DNA of 14,760 bases from CAZABP01 sp964483245 (GTDB lineage: Bacteria; Planctomycetota; UBA1135; UBA2386): positions 1 through 14,760 of the forward strand of contig CAZABP010000085.1 in assembly GCA_964483245.1 (NCBI GenBank). The letters run 5' to 3'. The number at the start of each line of letters is the position of its first letter. Position 1 is the first letter of the stretch. The notes under the pieces are model-generated. The model ran no database searches. It was not told the origin of the DNA and was given only the letters and a program-made list of their open reading frames with translations. The position numbers were made by a program, and so were the translations under genes. Shown here piece after piece: positions 1-7,825 of the stretch.

Positions 1-2
1 GG

Positions 3-494
3 CGGATCACCGACAGCCAGGGGCGCACGGTCGACTTCAAGAACACCGTCGTGATCATGACCAGCAACATCGGCGCGCCGATCCTGCTCGAGGGGATCGA
101 TCGCGAAGGGAACATCTCGGAGGACGCGCGCAGCGCGGTCATGACCGAGCTGCGTCGTGGCTTCCGGCCGGAGTTCCTGAACCGGATCGACGAGATCGTG
201 CTGTTCCGCCCGCTGCAGGCGTCCGAGATCGAGTCGATCGTCGACCTGCTGATCGAGCAGCTGCGCAAGCGGCTCGCCGACCGCGAGATCACGCTCGAGC
301 TGGACCCGGCGGCCAAGCGCTGGCTCGCCGAGCGGGGCTACGACCCGGTGTTCGGCGCACGCCCGCTGAAGCGCCTGCTGCAGCGCGAGCTGGAGACGCG
401 GATCGGCCGCGCGATCGTCGCCGGCGACGTGCCGGAAGGCGCGCGCCTGCGCGTCGTGACCGAGGACGGCCACCTCGCGGTCCGCACCGGATGA
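3..494 (+). CDS. clpB: ClpB-type AAA+ disaggregase, C-terminal fragment
   Basis: This is the 3' end of a Hsp100/Clp ATPase gene that begins before the window; 163 codons are visible. ClpB is a hexameric cytosolic disaggregase that threads aggregated protein through its pore using ATP and works with DnaK. The fragment is the second AAA+ module. It contains the sensor-1 segment VVIMTSNIG, the arginine-finger segment FRPEFLNRID, the sensor-2 motif GARPLKR and the small C-terminal subdomain ending ELETRIGRAIVAGDVPEGARL. The open frame runs unbroken to the left edge, so there is no start here. Its TGA overlaps the next gene's ATG as ATGA at 491-494, implying coupling. ClpC or ClpA is the main alternative, since the diagnostic middle domain lies outside; the spacing and the short tail after sensor 2 fit ClpB better. 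The family is near certain and the subtype likely. Confidence 0.85.
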   Translation, partial: RITDSQGRTVDFKNTVVIMTSNIGAPILLEGIDREGNISEDARSAVMTELRRGFRPEFLNRIDEIVLFRPLQASEIESIVDLLIEQLRKRLADREITLELDPAAKRWLAERGYDPVFGARPLKRLLQRELETRIGRAIVAGDVPEGARLRVVTEDGHLAVRTG

Positions 495-1063
495 GTTGCG
501 CCGGCGAAGGGTCCTCGCGGGACGCTAGGAGTCGAAGCCGGAGCGACGCCGGAGATGCAGAAGGCGCGGCCGAGCGGCGGCCCTTTCGCAGCGGCCCCGA
601 GGCCGCGCTGAGGGTCCTGTTCGTCTGCCTGGGCAACATCTGCCGTTCGCCGACTGCCGAAGGGATGCTGCGCGCGCGGGCTCGCGCCTGTGGGCGCGAA
701 GCGGAGTTCGAAGTCGACTCGGCCGGTTGGATCGCCGATCACGATGGCCGGCCGCCATGGCCGGACTCGGTCACGGCCGCGGCGCGGCGCGGGATCCCGC
801 TCGACGACCTGCGCGCCCGCATCGTGCAGCCGCGCGACTTCGAGCAGTTCGATCTGATCCTGGCCGCCGACGCGGGCAACCTCGTGCGGCTGCGCGCAAT
901 GTGTCCGCCCGAGCACCAGCACAAGCTGCGGCGGATGCTCGACCTGGTCCCGGGGCGTGAAGGCACCGACGTCCCGGATCCGTACGGCGGGACGACGGCG
1001 GAGTTCGACGAGGTGCTCGACCTGCTGGAGGAGGTCGTCGTGGCGCTGCTGGCGCGGCGCTGA
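491..1063 (+). CDS. Low-molecular-weight protein tyrosine phosphatase
   Basis: The 190-residue product is a cysteine-dependent phosphatase of the LMW-PTP family, which dephosphorylates phosphotyrosine in the cytosol. The P-loop CLGNICRS gives the C-X5-R signature with nucleophile Cys46 and Arg52, and VPDPYGG supplies the general acid Asp163. The P-loop has Ile where arginine phosphatases such as YwlE carry Thr, so phosphotyrosine specificity is more likely (family knowledge). The ATG at 491 overlaps the clpB stop as ATGA. This start gives about 40 residues of Arg/Ser/Gly-rich sequence before the first beta strand (RVLFVCLGN), whereas family members usually begin almost at that strand. I see no better in-frame start apart from CTG at 608. 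The gene ends 10 bp from the convergent dtd, with no room for a terminator in the gap. Confidence 0.9.
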   Translation: MSCAGEGSSRDARSRSRSDAGDAEGAAERRPFRSGPEAALRVLFVCLGNICRSPTAEGMLRARARACGREAEFEVDSAGWIADHDGRPPWPDSVTAAARRGIPLDDLRARIVQPRDFEQFDLILAADAGNLVRLRAMCPPEHQHKLRRMLDLVPGREGTDVPDPYGGTTAEFDEVLDLLEEVVVALLARR

Positions 1064-1073
1064 GCGCGGTCGA

Positions 1074-1505
1074 TCACCCGAGCAGGAACGTCACCGGCCC
1101 ATCGTTCACCAGCTCGACCTGCATGCTCGCGCCGAACCGTCCCGTCGCGACCGGGAGCCCCAGCGTGCGCAGCTGCGCACAGAAGCACTCGTACAGCGGC
1201 TCCGCGACCTCCGGCCGCGCTGCCCGGTCGAACCCTGGCCGGTTGCCGCGCGACAGATCCGCCGCCAGCGTGAACTGGCTGACGACCAGACAGGCGCCGC
1301 CGACTTCGGCCAGCGTGCGATCCATCGGTGTGCGGCCGGCGAAGAACCGCAACTTCGCCACCTTCGCCGCCAGCGCCTTCGCCGCGGCCTCGGTGTCCCC
1401 CTGCTCGATCCCGAGCAGCAGCAGCGCGCCGGGCCCGATCTCCCCGACGACTTCACCGGCGACGACGACGCGCGCCTGCGTCACGCGCTGCAGCACGAGC
1501 TTCAT
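1074..1505 (-). CDS. dtd: D-aminoacyl-tRNA deacylase
   Basis: The 143-residue product is the usual length for DTD. The enzyme hydrolyses D-amino acids, and also glycine mischarged on tRNA-Ala, from tRNA to keep translation homochiral. The start MKLVLQRV is typical. Both family motifs are present: SQFTL at residues 76-80 and the NDGPVT loop (cis Gly-Pro) at 134-139, which together form the active site across the dimer. The ATG at 1505 overlaps the pcm stop in a 4-base ATGA, making this the last gene of a five-gene minus-strand operon. It is convergent with the tyrosine phosphatase gene, with only 10 bp between the stops. Identification is confident. Confidence 0.97.
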   Translation of the reverse strand: MKLVLQRVTQARVVVAGEVVGEIGPGALLLLGIEQGDTEAAAKALAAKVAKLRFFAGRTPMDRTLAEVGGACLVVSQFTLAADLSRGNRPGFDRAARPEVAEPLYECFCAQLRTLGLPVATGRFGASMQVELVNDGPVTFLLG

Positions 1506-2149
1506 CGCCGGCGGCTGATGAACGGCACGAAGCGGACGCTGGTCGCGTCGCTCGTGCGCAGCGCGCCATCCCCGCGCCGCTCGACGACGCGCAGCACCTG
1601 CGGGCCATCGGCGGCACCGATCGGGACGACCATGCGTCCGCCGCGCGCGAGCTGCTCCTCCCAGGCCGGCTCCACGCGCGGGGTCGCGGCCGTGACCACG
1701 ATCACGTCGAACGGCGCAGCCTCCGGCCAGCCGAGGGCCCCGTCGCCGCAGCGCGTGATCACGTTGCGGTAGTGCATGCGGACGAACCGCTCCAGCGCCG
1801 CGTCGTGCAGCGTGCGGTCCAGTTCGATCGTGTAGACCGACTCGACGATCTCGGCCAGCACGGCCGCCTGATAGCCGCTGCCGGTCCCGATCTCGAGCGC
1901 GCGATCGCCGGCGCGCGGGCGCACCAGCTCGCTCATCAGCGCGACGATGTACGGCTGCGAGATCGACTGCTGTGGTCCGAGCGCGATCGCTTCGTCGAGG
2001 TACGCGCGGTCGGCGAGCTCCGGCGGCACGAACAGATGCCGCGGCACGGTGTTCATCGCCTGCAGGACGTTCGGATCGGCGATCCCGCGCGCCTCGACCT
2101 GCTCCCGGACCATGCGCTGCCGCAGGGTCCGCCACTGCGGATCTACCAC
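1502..2149 (-). CDS. pcm: Protein-L-isoaspartate O-methyltransferase
   Basis: The 215-residue product methylates isoaspartyl residues in damaged proteins using S-adenosylmethionine, starting their repair. Visible motifs are SISQPY at 62-67, the SAM-binding glycine loop EIGTGSGYQ at 86-94 and a closing VRFVPFI near the end. The length is close to the E. coli enzyme. I chose the GTG at 2149 because the opposite strand shows AGGAG about 10 bases before it; the internal ATG at 2113 has no ribosome-binding sequence and would trim 12 residues of the first helix. The start overlaps the CYTH-CHAD stop by 7 bases and the stop overlaps the dtd start by 4, so the gene is almost certainly translated as part of the operon. 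Confidence 0.95.
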   Translation of the reverse strand: MVDPQWRTLRQRMVREQVEARGIADPNVLQAMNTVPRHLFVPPELADRAYLDEAIALGPQQSISQPYIVALMSELVRPRAGDRALEIGTGSGYQAAVLAEIVESVYTIELDRTLHDAALERFVRMHYRNVITRCGDGALGWPEAAPFDVIVVTAATPRVEPAWEEQLARGGRMVVPIGAADGPQVLRVVERRGDGALRTSDATSVRFVPFISRRR

Positions 2150-3789
2150 CGTCCGATCAGCTCCTCGCGCAGGCGGCGGCGGAGCTTGCGACGGTCGAAC
2201 CGCTGCCAGGCATCCGGGAACTCACGCAGCGCCTGCTGGCTGCGCGCCGCCGCGAGCCCGATCAGCGCCGCCACGGCCAGCGAGGTCCCGGGTGCGAGCA
2301 TCCCGGCGCGCTCCCCGCTGCGTGCCGGCATCGCGCTGCCTTCTGCGCCGTGCGAACCCCGCCCCAGCAAGCGCGCCGCGTCGCCGCGCAGCCAGTCGCT
2401 GAGCTGCGCAACCGCCGTGCGCCCGTCGTTGAACGTCCCCAGCGTGCGCTGCAGGTCGGTTGCGCGCGAGACCACCTCGCCGAGGTGGCGCCCATAGACC
2501 GGTTGGAAGATCTCCCCGGCGTAACGCAGTCGCTTCAGCCTGATCCGCAGCTCGTGGTACTGCTCGGGTGCTGCGTCGGCGCCGATCCGGCGCCCGCGGC
2601 GCCAGACCCTGCGCGCGGCGCGCAGCAGCAGGCCCGGGGCGACCTGCCAGATCTCGAGCGCGGAGCCGTGGCCGCGCGGGCCCTGCGCCAGGAACTCCTG
2701 CACACGCTGCGTCATCGCGAGCCGCTCCGGTGACTGCAGCCACTGCACGAGGCGCGCCTGCTCCGCGCGCCGCTGGTTCGCAAGGACCTGCACGAACGAC
2801 TCCACCGCCGCGCGCAGATCGGCGGGCAGCAGCGGGCGCAGGCTGCCGACGTTCTCCATCAGCACGTCGAGATCACGGCCCGGGCCGAGGGCACGCCCAT
2901 GCTGGCGGATCACCTCGAGCGTCGGATCGAGATAGCCGTCGTCGAACAGCGGTGCGAACAGGCGGATCGCCGACCGCATGCGCCGCGTCGCGACCCGCAT
3001 GTCGTGCAGATCTTCGACGTCCTGGGCCAGCCGCGTGCCCGGCTCGTGGCGCTGCATCGCGGTGAACCAGTGCCGGAACACCGCGAACGCCGCCTCGCGC
3101 ACCGGCAGCCGCGGCTCGAGGACCGGTGCCGCCGGCTGCGGCAGGGTCTGGGCGCCGCCGTTCAGCGTGCGTGCCCGCTGCAGCTTGTCGACCGGCGACT
3201 TCACCAGCGGCAGCCGCGCGGTCAGCTCGCGCGCGAGCCCGAGGAACGGATCGACCGGTCCCTGCTCCAGCTCGATCTCGACCTCGGTGAACGTCTGCGC
3301 CGTGGCGCTCTCGGCGCGCCCGATCACGACGCGGTCGACGCACAGCTCGGCGCGCGCCGGCGGATCGTCATGGCGCAGCTCCTGGCTCGTCCGCGCAGTC
3401 GTCAGGGCCAGCTCCGGCAGCAGCTCGCGCCGGTACAGGAACGGCTCCGTCCGGCTGCGGATCGGCTCCGGCAGCTCCTCGCAGGCGCGCGGCAGCATCG
3501 GGCCGTGCCAGGGGACCTCGATCTCCTCACGTTCGACGACGTCTCCGTCGGTGCGCTGCGCCTGCTTCAGCGCCAGCATCGCGTGGCCGTTGCTGCGGCG
3601 GCAGCGCAGCGCGACCCCGGCCGCGCGCAGGTCGCCGCGCGCGCTGTCGAGATACGTATCGGTCTGCTGCACGAACCGTGGATCGGTCAGCAGGAACCCC
3701 TGCTCGAGTGCGATCGCGCGCACCAGCTCGACCGCCAGCGACTCGGTCGCCAGCAGCTTGATCTCCCGTTCGATGCCGTCGGGGGTCAT
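2143..3789 (-). CDS. CYTH-CHAD domain protein, putative inorganic triphosphatase
   Basis: The 548-residue product has two domains. The N-terminal CYTH domain (about 5-207) opens with the hallmark ExExK as IEREIKL (E7, E9, K11), which binds metal and triphosphate. The CHAD domain (about 230-535) is helical and rich in His and Arg, with the duplicated signature helices LHDMRVATRRMRSAI (261-275) and YHELRIRLKRLRY (411-423). CYTH-CHAD proteins such as E. coli YgiF hydrolyse inorganic triphosphate, and CHAD domains bind polyphosphate (family knowledge). A low-complexity Gly/Ala/Ser segment at about 475-500 interrupts the CHAD part. The start ATG at 3789 overlaps the upstream phosphatase stop as ATGA; a longer open frame continues upstream but lies within the phosphatase gene. 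The stop overlaps pcm. Co-occurrence with a Ppx homologue supports a polyphosphate role, but the substrate is inferred. Confidence 0.9.
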   Translation of the reverse strand: MTPDGIEREIKLLATESLAVELVRAIALEQGFLLTDPRFVQQTDTYLDSARGDLRAAGVALRCRRSNGHAMLALKQAQRTDGDVVEREEIEVPWHGPMLPRACEELPEPIRSRTEPFLYRRELLPELALTTARTSQELRHDDPPARAELCVDRVVIGRAESATAQTFTEVEIELEQGPVDPFLGLARELTARLPLVKSPVDKLQRARTLNGGAQTLPQPAAPVLEPRLPVREAAFAVFRHWFTAMQRHEPGTRLAQDVEDLHDMRVATRRMRSAIRLFAPLFDDGYLDPTLEVIRQHGRALGPGRDLDVLMENVGSLRPLLPADLRAAVESFVQVLANQRRAEQARLVQWLQSPERLAMTQRVQEFLAQGPRGHGSALEIWQVAPGLLLRAARRVWRRGRRIGADAAPEQYHELRIRLKRLRYAGEIFQPVYGRHLGEVVSRATDLQRTLGTFNDGRTAVAQLSDWLRGDAARLLGRGSHGAEGSAMPARSGERAGMLAPGTSLAVAALIGLAAARSQQALREFPDAWQRFDRRKLRRRLREELIGRW

Positions 3790-5402
3790 TTGGCCAGCCG
3801 GATCGGGAGCCCGAACACCTGCCGCCACAATCCGCTCTTCTGCTCGACCGACCAACGCTCGAGCGCGATGTTCTGGTCTGCGCCTGGCGCAAACACCGGC
3901 TTCATCTCCGCCGCGTTCTTGGTCAGCGCGACCTCCAGGTCGGCGATCTTGCCGAGGTGCTCGCGGTCGAGCGCATCCGCGACGCGCAGGATCGCAGCCA
4001 GCTTGTCGACGATGATCCGCTGCGCGCGCGGCAACGCGGCGTACTCCGGATGCTCGCGGCCAGGATGCGCGCGGCGGTGGAACCGCGCGATCAGCGCGAC
4101 CAGCTCCTGCTCCTCGGTCGACAGTCCGACCAGGTCGCCGGCCTTGATCAGGTAGTGGCTGTGTTTGTGGTGCTTGCTGTTCGAGATGAACACGCCGATG
4201 TCGTGCAGCAGGCTCGCCGATTCCAGCAGGATGCGCTCGTTCGGGCCGAGGCCGTGCAGCGCGCGCGTCTGCTCGAACAGCGCGACGGCGAGGTGGTGGA
4301 CACGGTGCGCGTGGGCTTCGTCGTAGCTGTACTTCCGCCCGAGCGCGCGCGACGCCGCCAGCACGGTCTCGCGCTGGTCGACGGCGCGGAACGTGTCCAG
4401 GTGTCCGGCGACGACCTCCTGCAGCAGCCCGTCCTTGATCCCGACGCGCGGGACCAGGACCTCCTCGACGCCGGCCACCTTGCCGAGCCGGTAGTAGACG
4501 ACGGCGGCCGGCAGGATCGTGTCGGCGCGGTCCGGCTTCAGGCCGAACTGCGCGACGCGCTCGGCGTGGCTCAGCATCGCCAGCTTGCGCGCCCACTCGA
4601 ACAGCTCGGCGAGCGGATAAGCCTGCACCCCGTCGACGGACTTGCCGGCCGCCTGCATCAGATCCGCGAGGCTCTCGATGTTGCCGCCGGTCGCGACGTA
4701 GCGGCGGATCTTCCCCTTGCCGAACCCGGTCTCGATGCGCGACTCGAGGCTGTGCACGTACTGCTGCAGCAGCTCGAGGAACCCGCTCCCCTGGTCGCTG
4801 GCGTCGGTCGTCGTCAGCGCCTGGAGGATCCGCAGCGAACCGAGGCGGTACGACTCCGCGGACACGACGTGGCCGTCTTCGTACAGCGTGACTTCGCAGC
4901 TGCCGCCGCCGAGATCGGCGAGCAGGGACCGGCCGCTGCGCAGGTCGACCGCGGTGCCGACCGCGAGCCCGAGCAGGTACGCCTCCTGGCTGCCGGAAAT
5001 CACCTCGACCTCGATCCCGGTCGCGGCGCGGATCTGCTCGACGATCAGGTCACGGTTGCCCGCCTCGCGCGTGGCCGAGGTCGCGATCGCGCGCACGTGG
5101 CTGACGCCGAGCGCGTCGCAGGCTTCGCGGAACCGCCGCATGACTTCGACCGCCGCCGCGACGGTCGGCTCCGGAATCTCGCCGGTCAGGAACACGTCCT
5201 TGCCGAGGCGGACCGGCTCGCGGTGCGACGACAACACGCGGGTCGCGGGCGCGCCGCCGCCCGGGTCGCGCTGGATCTCGACGATCTGCGTGCGGATCGC
5301 ATTGGAGCCGAGATCGACGATCCCGTAGCGCACGAGGCCGCCAGCCGGCGACGCCGGCGCGCTGCGATCTTCGCGTTTGGAGGACGTGCTGGCGGAACCC
5401 AT
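3786..5402 (-). CDS. Ppx/GppA phosphatase with HD domain
   Basis: The 538-residue product is an exopolyphosphatase or pppGpp-phosphatase homologue of the ASKHA fold. Phosphate-binding motifs are visible in order: DLGSNAIR (30-37), ATSATREAGN (107-116), SGSQEAY (136-142) and LADLGGGSCEV (161-171). The C-terminal part is an HD domain with HRVHH (366-370) and LLHDIG (398-403), followed by a histidine cluster (410-416). The loop usually written SGxEEA has Gln139 for the first Glu, but Glu140, apparently at the position of the catalytic base, is kept. About 23 Ser/Ala-rich residues precede the first strand. The gene starts 4 bases after the coiled-coil gene's stop and ends in an ATGA overlap with CYTH-CHAD. 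Whether the substrate is polyphosphate or pppGpp cannot be told from sequence. Confidence 0.93.
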   Translation of the reverse strand: MGSASTSSKREDRSAPASPAGGLVRYGIVDLGSNAIRTQIVEIQRDPGGGAPATRVLSSHREPVRLGKDVFLTGEIPEPTVAAAVEVMRRFREACDALGVSHVRAIATSATREAGNRDLIVEQIRAATGIEVEVISGSQEAYLLGLAVGTAVDLRSGRSLLADLGGGSCEVTLYEDGHVVSAESYRLGSLRILQALTTTDASDQGSGFLELLQQYVHSLESRIETGFGKGKIRRYVATGGNIESLADLMQAAGKSVDGVQAYPLAELFEWARKLAMLSHAERVAQFGLKPDRADTILPAAVVYYRLGKVAGVEEVLVPRVGIKDGLLQEVVAGHLDTFRAVDQRETVLAASRALGRKYSYDEAHAHRVHHLAVALFEQTRALHGLGPNERILLESASLLHDIGVFISNSKHHKHSHYLIKAGDLVGLSTEEQELVALIARFHRRAHPGREHPEYAALPRAQRIIVDKLAAILRVADALDREHLGKIADLEVALTKNAAEMKPVFAPGADQNIALERWSVEQKSGLWRQVFGLPIRLAK

Positions 5403-5406
5403 CAGG

Positions 5407-6678
5407 TCACGGTTCGAAGCTGATCCGGCGCACCGGCGTGCGTGCCGGTGCGGAACCGCGGCGCGCCGGTGGCGCCGGCGGAACGGAATCGGCGGCTTCG
5501 ACCATCCGGTCCGGCTGCTCGTTGCCGCCGTGGGGCTCTGCGGTCGTGGACTCCTGCATTTCCAGCGAGCCGAGGTTCAGGATCAGCGTGCCGCCCTCGT
5601 TCTGGATGTGGATGTGCAGCGCGCCGGAGTCGTCCTGCGTCGTGTTGCGCGTCGTGTTGCTGCGCGAGGCCGGCTGCGTCGCGCGCGCCGGACTCTGCGC
5701 CGGTGACGTGGCCTGCTGCGCCGCGCTGAGCTCGCGCTGCAGCGTCGCGATCCGTTGTGCCTGCGTCGCGGCCTGCTGTTGCGCGCGGGCGCCGGCGTCG
5801 CGCAACGAGGACTGCTGGGCGTTCGCGCTGGCGAGCGAGCGCTCCAGCTCGGCGATCCGCGCCTTCTGCTGGTTGCGTTCCTGCTCGGTGCGCTTGGCGC
5901 TCTGCAGCTCGCGTTGCAGCGCGGTGATCTGCGTGCGCTGGTCGTTGCCGGCCTGCTCGGCGCGGGCGAGTTCGGCGCGCGCCGCGTCGCGTTCCTTCGC
6001 GGCGGTCGCGAGCGCCCGCTGTGCCTGGTCGAGACGCTGCTGATCCGAGGTCAGCTTCTGCTCAGCGATCTGCCGCGCCGAGACGAGGCTCTGCACCTGT
6101 CCGTCGAGCTTCTGCAGCTGCGCCCGCAGCGCGTCGCGCTCGTTGGCCGTCGCCTCGAGCGAGCGCTGCGTCTGGGTGACCTTGGCGGTCTCCTGCTCCA
6201 GCTTGCGCTTGTCCTGCTGCAGCGCCTGGATCAGCTTGGCAGCCTTCTCGACCTCGGCCTGGCCGGCGTCGCGCTCGTGCGTGAGCTTCGCGAGCTGCTG
6301 CTCGAGCTTGGGCAGCCGTTCGAGCTGGCCGCGGAGTTTGGCGGTCTGGGTTTCCAGATCCGTCAGCTTGCGGCGCAGCGTTTCGGTCTCCTGCTGTGCA
6401 GCCTTGTGCTCCCGCTCCGCCTGCGCGGCGCGCGTGGAGGCATCGTCGAGGGCGTGCTTCATTTCGGCGACCGTGTCGCGCATCCGCCCTTCGGCGGCGG
6501 CCAGCTCACTGGTGCGGGTGCGCTCCAGGCGCGTCATCTGTTCGTCGACCTGCTGCAAGCGCGTGCTCATGCGCTCGACGAGTTCCTGCAGCTTCTGGTT
6601 ATCCTGCGCCGGCACATCCGGTCGGAGTGCGCAGGCCATGCACAACAGCGGTAGCGAGAAGGTCAGCGTTCGGTTCAT
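5407..6678 (-). CDS. Exported coiled-coil protein, function unknown
   Basis: The 423-residue product has a short N-terminal hydrophobic segment (residues 5-18) and a possible signal-peptidase site after VPA at 22-24, so it is probably exported. A lipoprotein reading (LCMAC) is possible but the lipobox is poor. Residues about 28-322 form one long, uninterrupted coiled coil rich in Gln, Glu, Ala, Arg and Leu. A Ser/Thr/Pro linker follows, then a short beta-prone patch (ALHIHIQ and TLILNLG, 353-370) and a Pro/Arg-rich tail. I chose the ATG at 6678 because it opens the signal sequence; the open frame extends 48 codons upstream into low-complexity sequence. It is the first gene of the minus-strand operon. 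I recognise no named family; scaffold or envelope roles are guesses. Confidence 0.75.
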   Translation of the reverse strand: MNRTLTFSLPLLCMACALRPDVPAQDNQKLQELVERMSTRLQQVDEQMTRLERTRTSELAAAEGRMRDTVAEMKHALDDASTRAAQAEREHKAAQQETETLRRKLTDLETQTAKLRGQLERLPKLEQQLAKLTHERDAGQAEVEKAAKLIQALQQDKRKLEQETAKVTQTQRSLEATANERDALRAQLQKLDGQVQSLVSARQIAEQKLTSDQQRLDQAQRALATAAKERDAARAELARAEQAGNDQRTQITALQRELQSAKRTEQERNQQKARIAELERSLASANAQQSSLRDAGARAQQQAATQAQRIATLQRELSAAQQATSPAQSPARATQPASRSNTTRNTTQDDSGALHIHIQNEGGTLILNLGSLEMQESTTAEPHGGNEQPDRMVEAADSVPPAPPARRGSAPARTPVRRISFEP

Positions 6679-6777
6679 CGGGTCTCGGCGCGAGGTGGGG
6701 GTTTGCGCTGCGTCCGTCCGGCTCTGCAGGGTCGACCGGCCGGATGCAACGCGTTCGGAACGGCGGGCAGAACGCAC

Positions 6778-7671
6778 ATGAGCGTAGCGCGATTCGTGGG
6801 CGGAACATGGGCGTCGGTGCACGGCCCGGCCGAACCGCGCGCCCTGCTGCGATGGGTGCTCGATCGCGGATTCCTGGGCCTGCTGCCGGCACCGTCGCCG
6901 CGCGCGCGCGACTGGGCCGCGCTGCGCCCGGCGCTACGCGAACTGCCGGCGCGCATCACGGCGATCCGTGTGGAGAGCATCCTGACCGCGGAGCGCCGGC
7001 GCGACGCGCCTCTCGCTTCCGTGAACACCGGGGAACGCGCGCTGGCGCTGCAGCAGATCGCGGAGGCCGCGCAGCTCGCAGCCGAGCTCGGCGTGCGCCG
7101 CCTGTTGTTGGAGCCGGGCATCGCGCGCGTGCCGGGTGAAGGGAGCGGCGATCTCGCCGATCCCGCGCATCCCTTCACACGAGAACAGGCGAAGGCCCAG
7201 CTCGCGCGCCGCAACGCCGTGCTGACGAACGCGCTGGACGCCAGCTGCCGCGGGCTGTTCGAGGCGTTGCGGCGGCATCCGGAGCTGACGTTCTGCTTGA
7301 CCGGGAGCCGGAACCTGTTCGGCCTCGGCGAGCCGCAGGCGTTGGAGGCGATCTTCGAGGACCTGGGCGATCCGCGGCTGTGCTACTGGCACGAGGCCGC
7401 GGTCGCCGCCGCCCGCGAGCACCTGCTCGGGGTGCCGCAGGGGGACTGGCTCGAGCGGTTCCGCGGCCGGCTCGCCGGCGTCTCGGTCGGCGACTACGCC
7501 GAGGGTGTCCTGCACCTGCCGCCGGGCGCCGGTGCCGTGGACTATCCGCTGCTCGGAGCCTATAGACGCCGCTCCGAGACGGCCTTCCCGGTCGTCCTGG
7601 AGCTCGATCCCTCGGTGCCACCGAGCGAGCTGCCGGGGATGCACGCCTTCCTCGACAAGTTCGGCCTGTAG
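6778..7671 (+). CDS. Xylose-isomerase-like TIM-barrel protein
   Basis: The 297-residue product resembles the sugar phosphate isomerase/epimerase and AP-endonuclease-2 superfamily, metal-dependent TIM barrels. Supporting signs are strand-like segments followed by candidate metal ligands: LLLEPG (Glu112), CYWHE (His205), SVGDYAEG (Asp239) and VVLELDP (Glu275). The segment HLPPGAGAVDYPLL (246-259) closely resembles the conserved loop before the last strands of this family. Catalytic activity and substrate cannot be assigned, and some ligands may be missing. The ATG at 6778 is the best start; in-frame upstream codons reach 6703 but read as non-coding. No clear Shine-Dalgarno is visible. The gene diverges from the coiled-coil operon across a 99 bp gap and lies 154 bp before the DHH gene. 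Confidence 0.65.
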   Translation: MSVARFVGGTWASVHGPAEPRALLRWVLDRGFLGLLPAPSPRARDWAALRPALRELPARITAIRVESILTAERRRDAPLASVNTGERALALQQIAEAAQLAAELGVRRLLLEPGIARVPGEGSGDLADPAHPFTREQAKAQLARRNAVLTNALDASCRGLFEALRRHPELTFCLTGSRNLFGLGEPQALEAIFEDLGDPRLCYWHEAAVAAAREHLLGVPQGDWLERFRGRLAGVSVGDYAEGVLHLPPGAGAVDYPLLGAYRRRSETAFPVVLELDPSVPPSELPGMHAFLDKFGL

Positions 7672-7825
7672 GCATGAGGGTTGCGTAGCCGACACAGACG
7701 GGGCGACCGCCTCCGGGTGGTCCCCCGGTTCACGCCGTGGATCCCAGCAACCGAGTTCGCCGGCCCGCCCGGCTGCCGTCCGCCGACGCCCGGCTCCGGG
7801 TCCGGTGGCTGCCGGAGGACTTGGG

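Noticed and set aside
3957..5423. Plus-strand open frame of 488 codons opposite the Ppx gene
   Set aside because: Shadow of the real minus-strand gene; no recognisable domain or start signal.
7679..7752. GGTTGC...GCAACC ends 74 bases apart with a GGTTCA inside, resembling a tRNA
   Set aside because: The D and T stems do not pair and the seventh acceptor pair fails, so no cloverleaf can be drawn on either strand.
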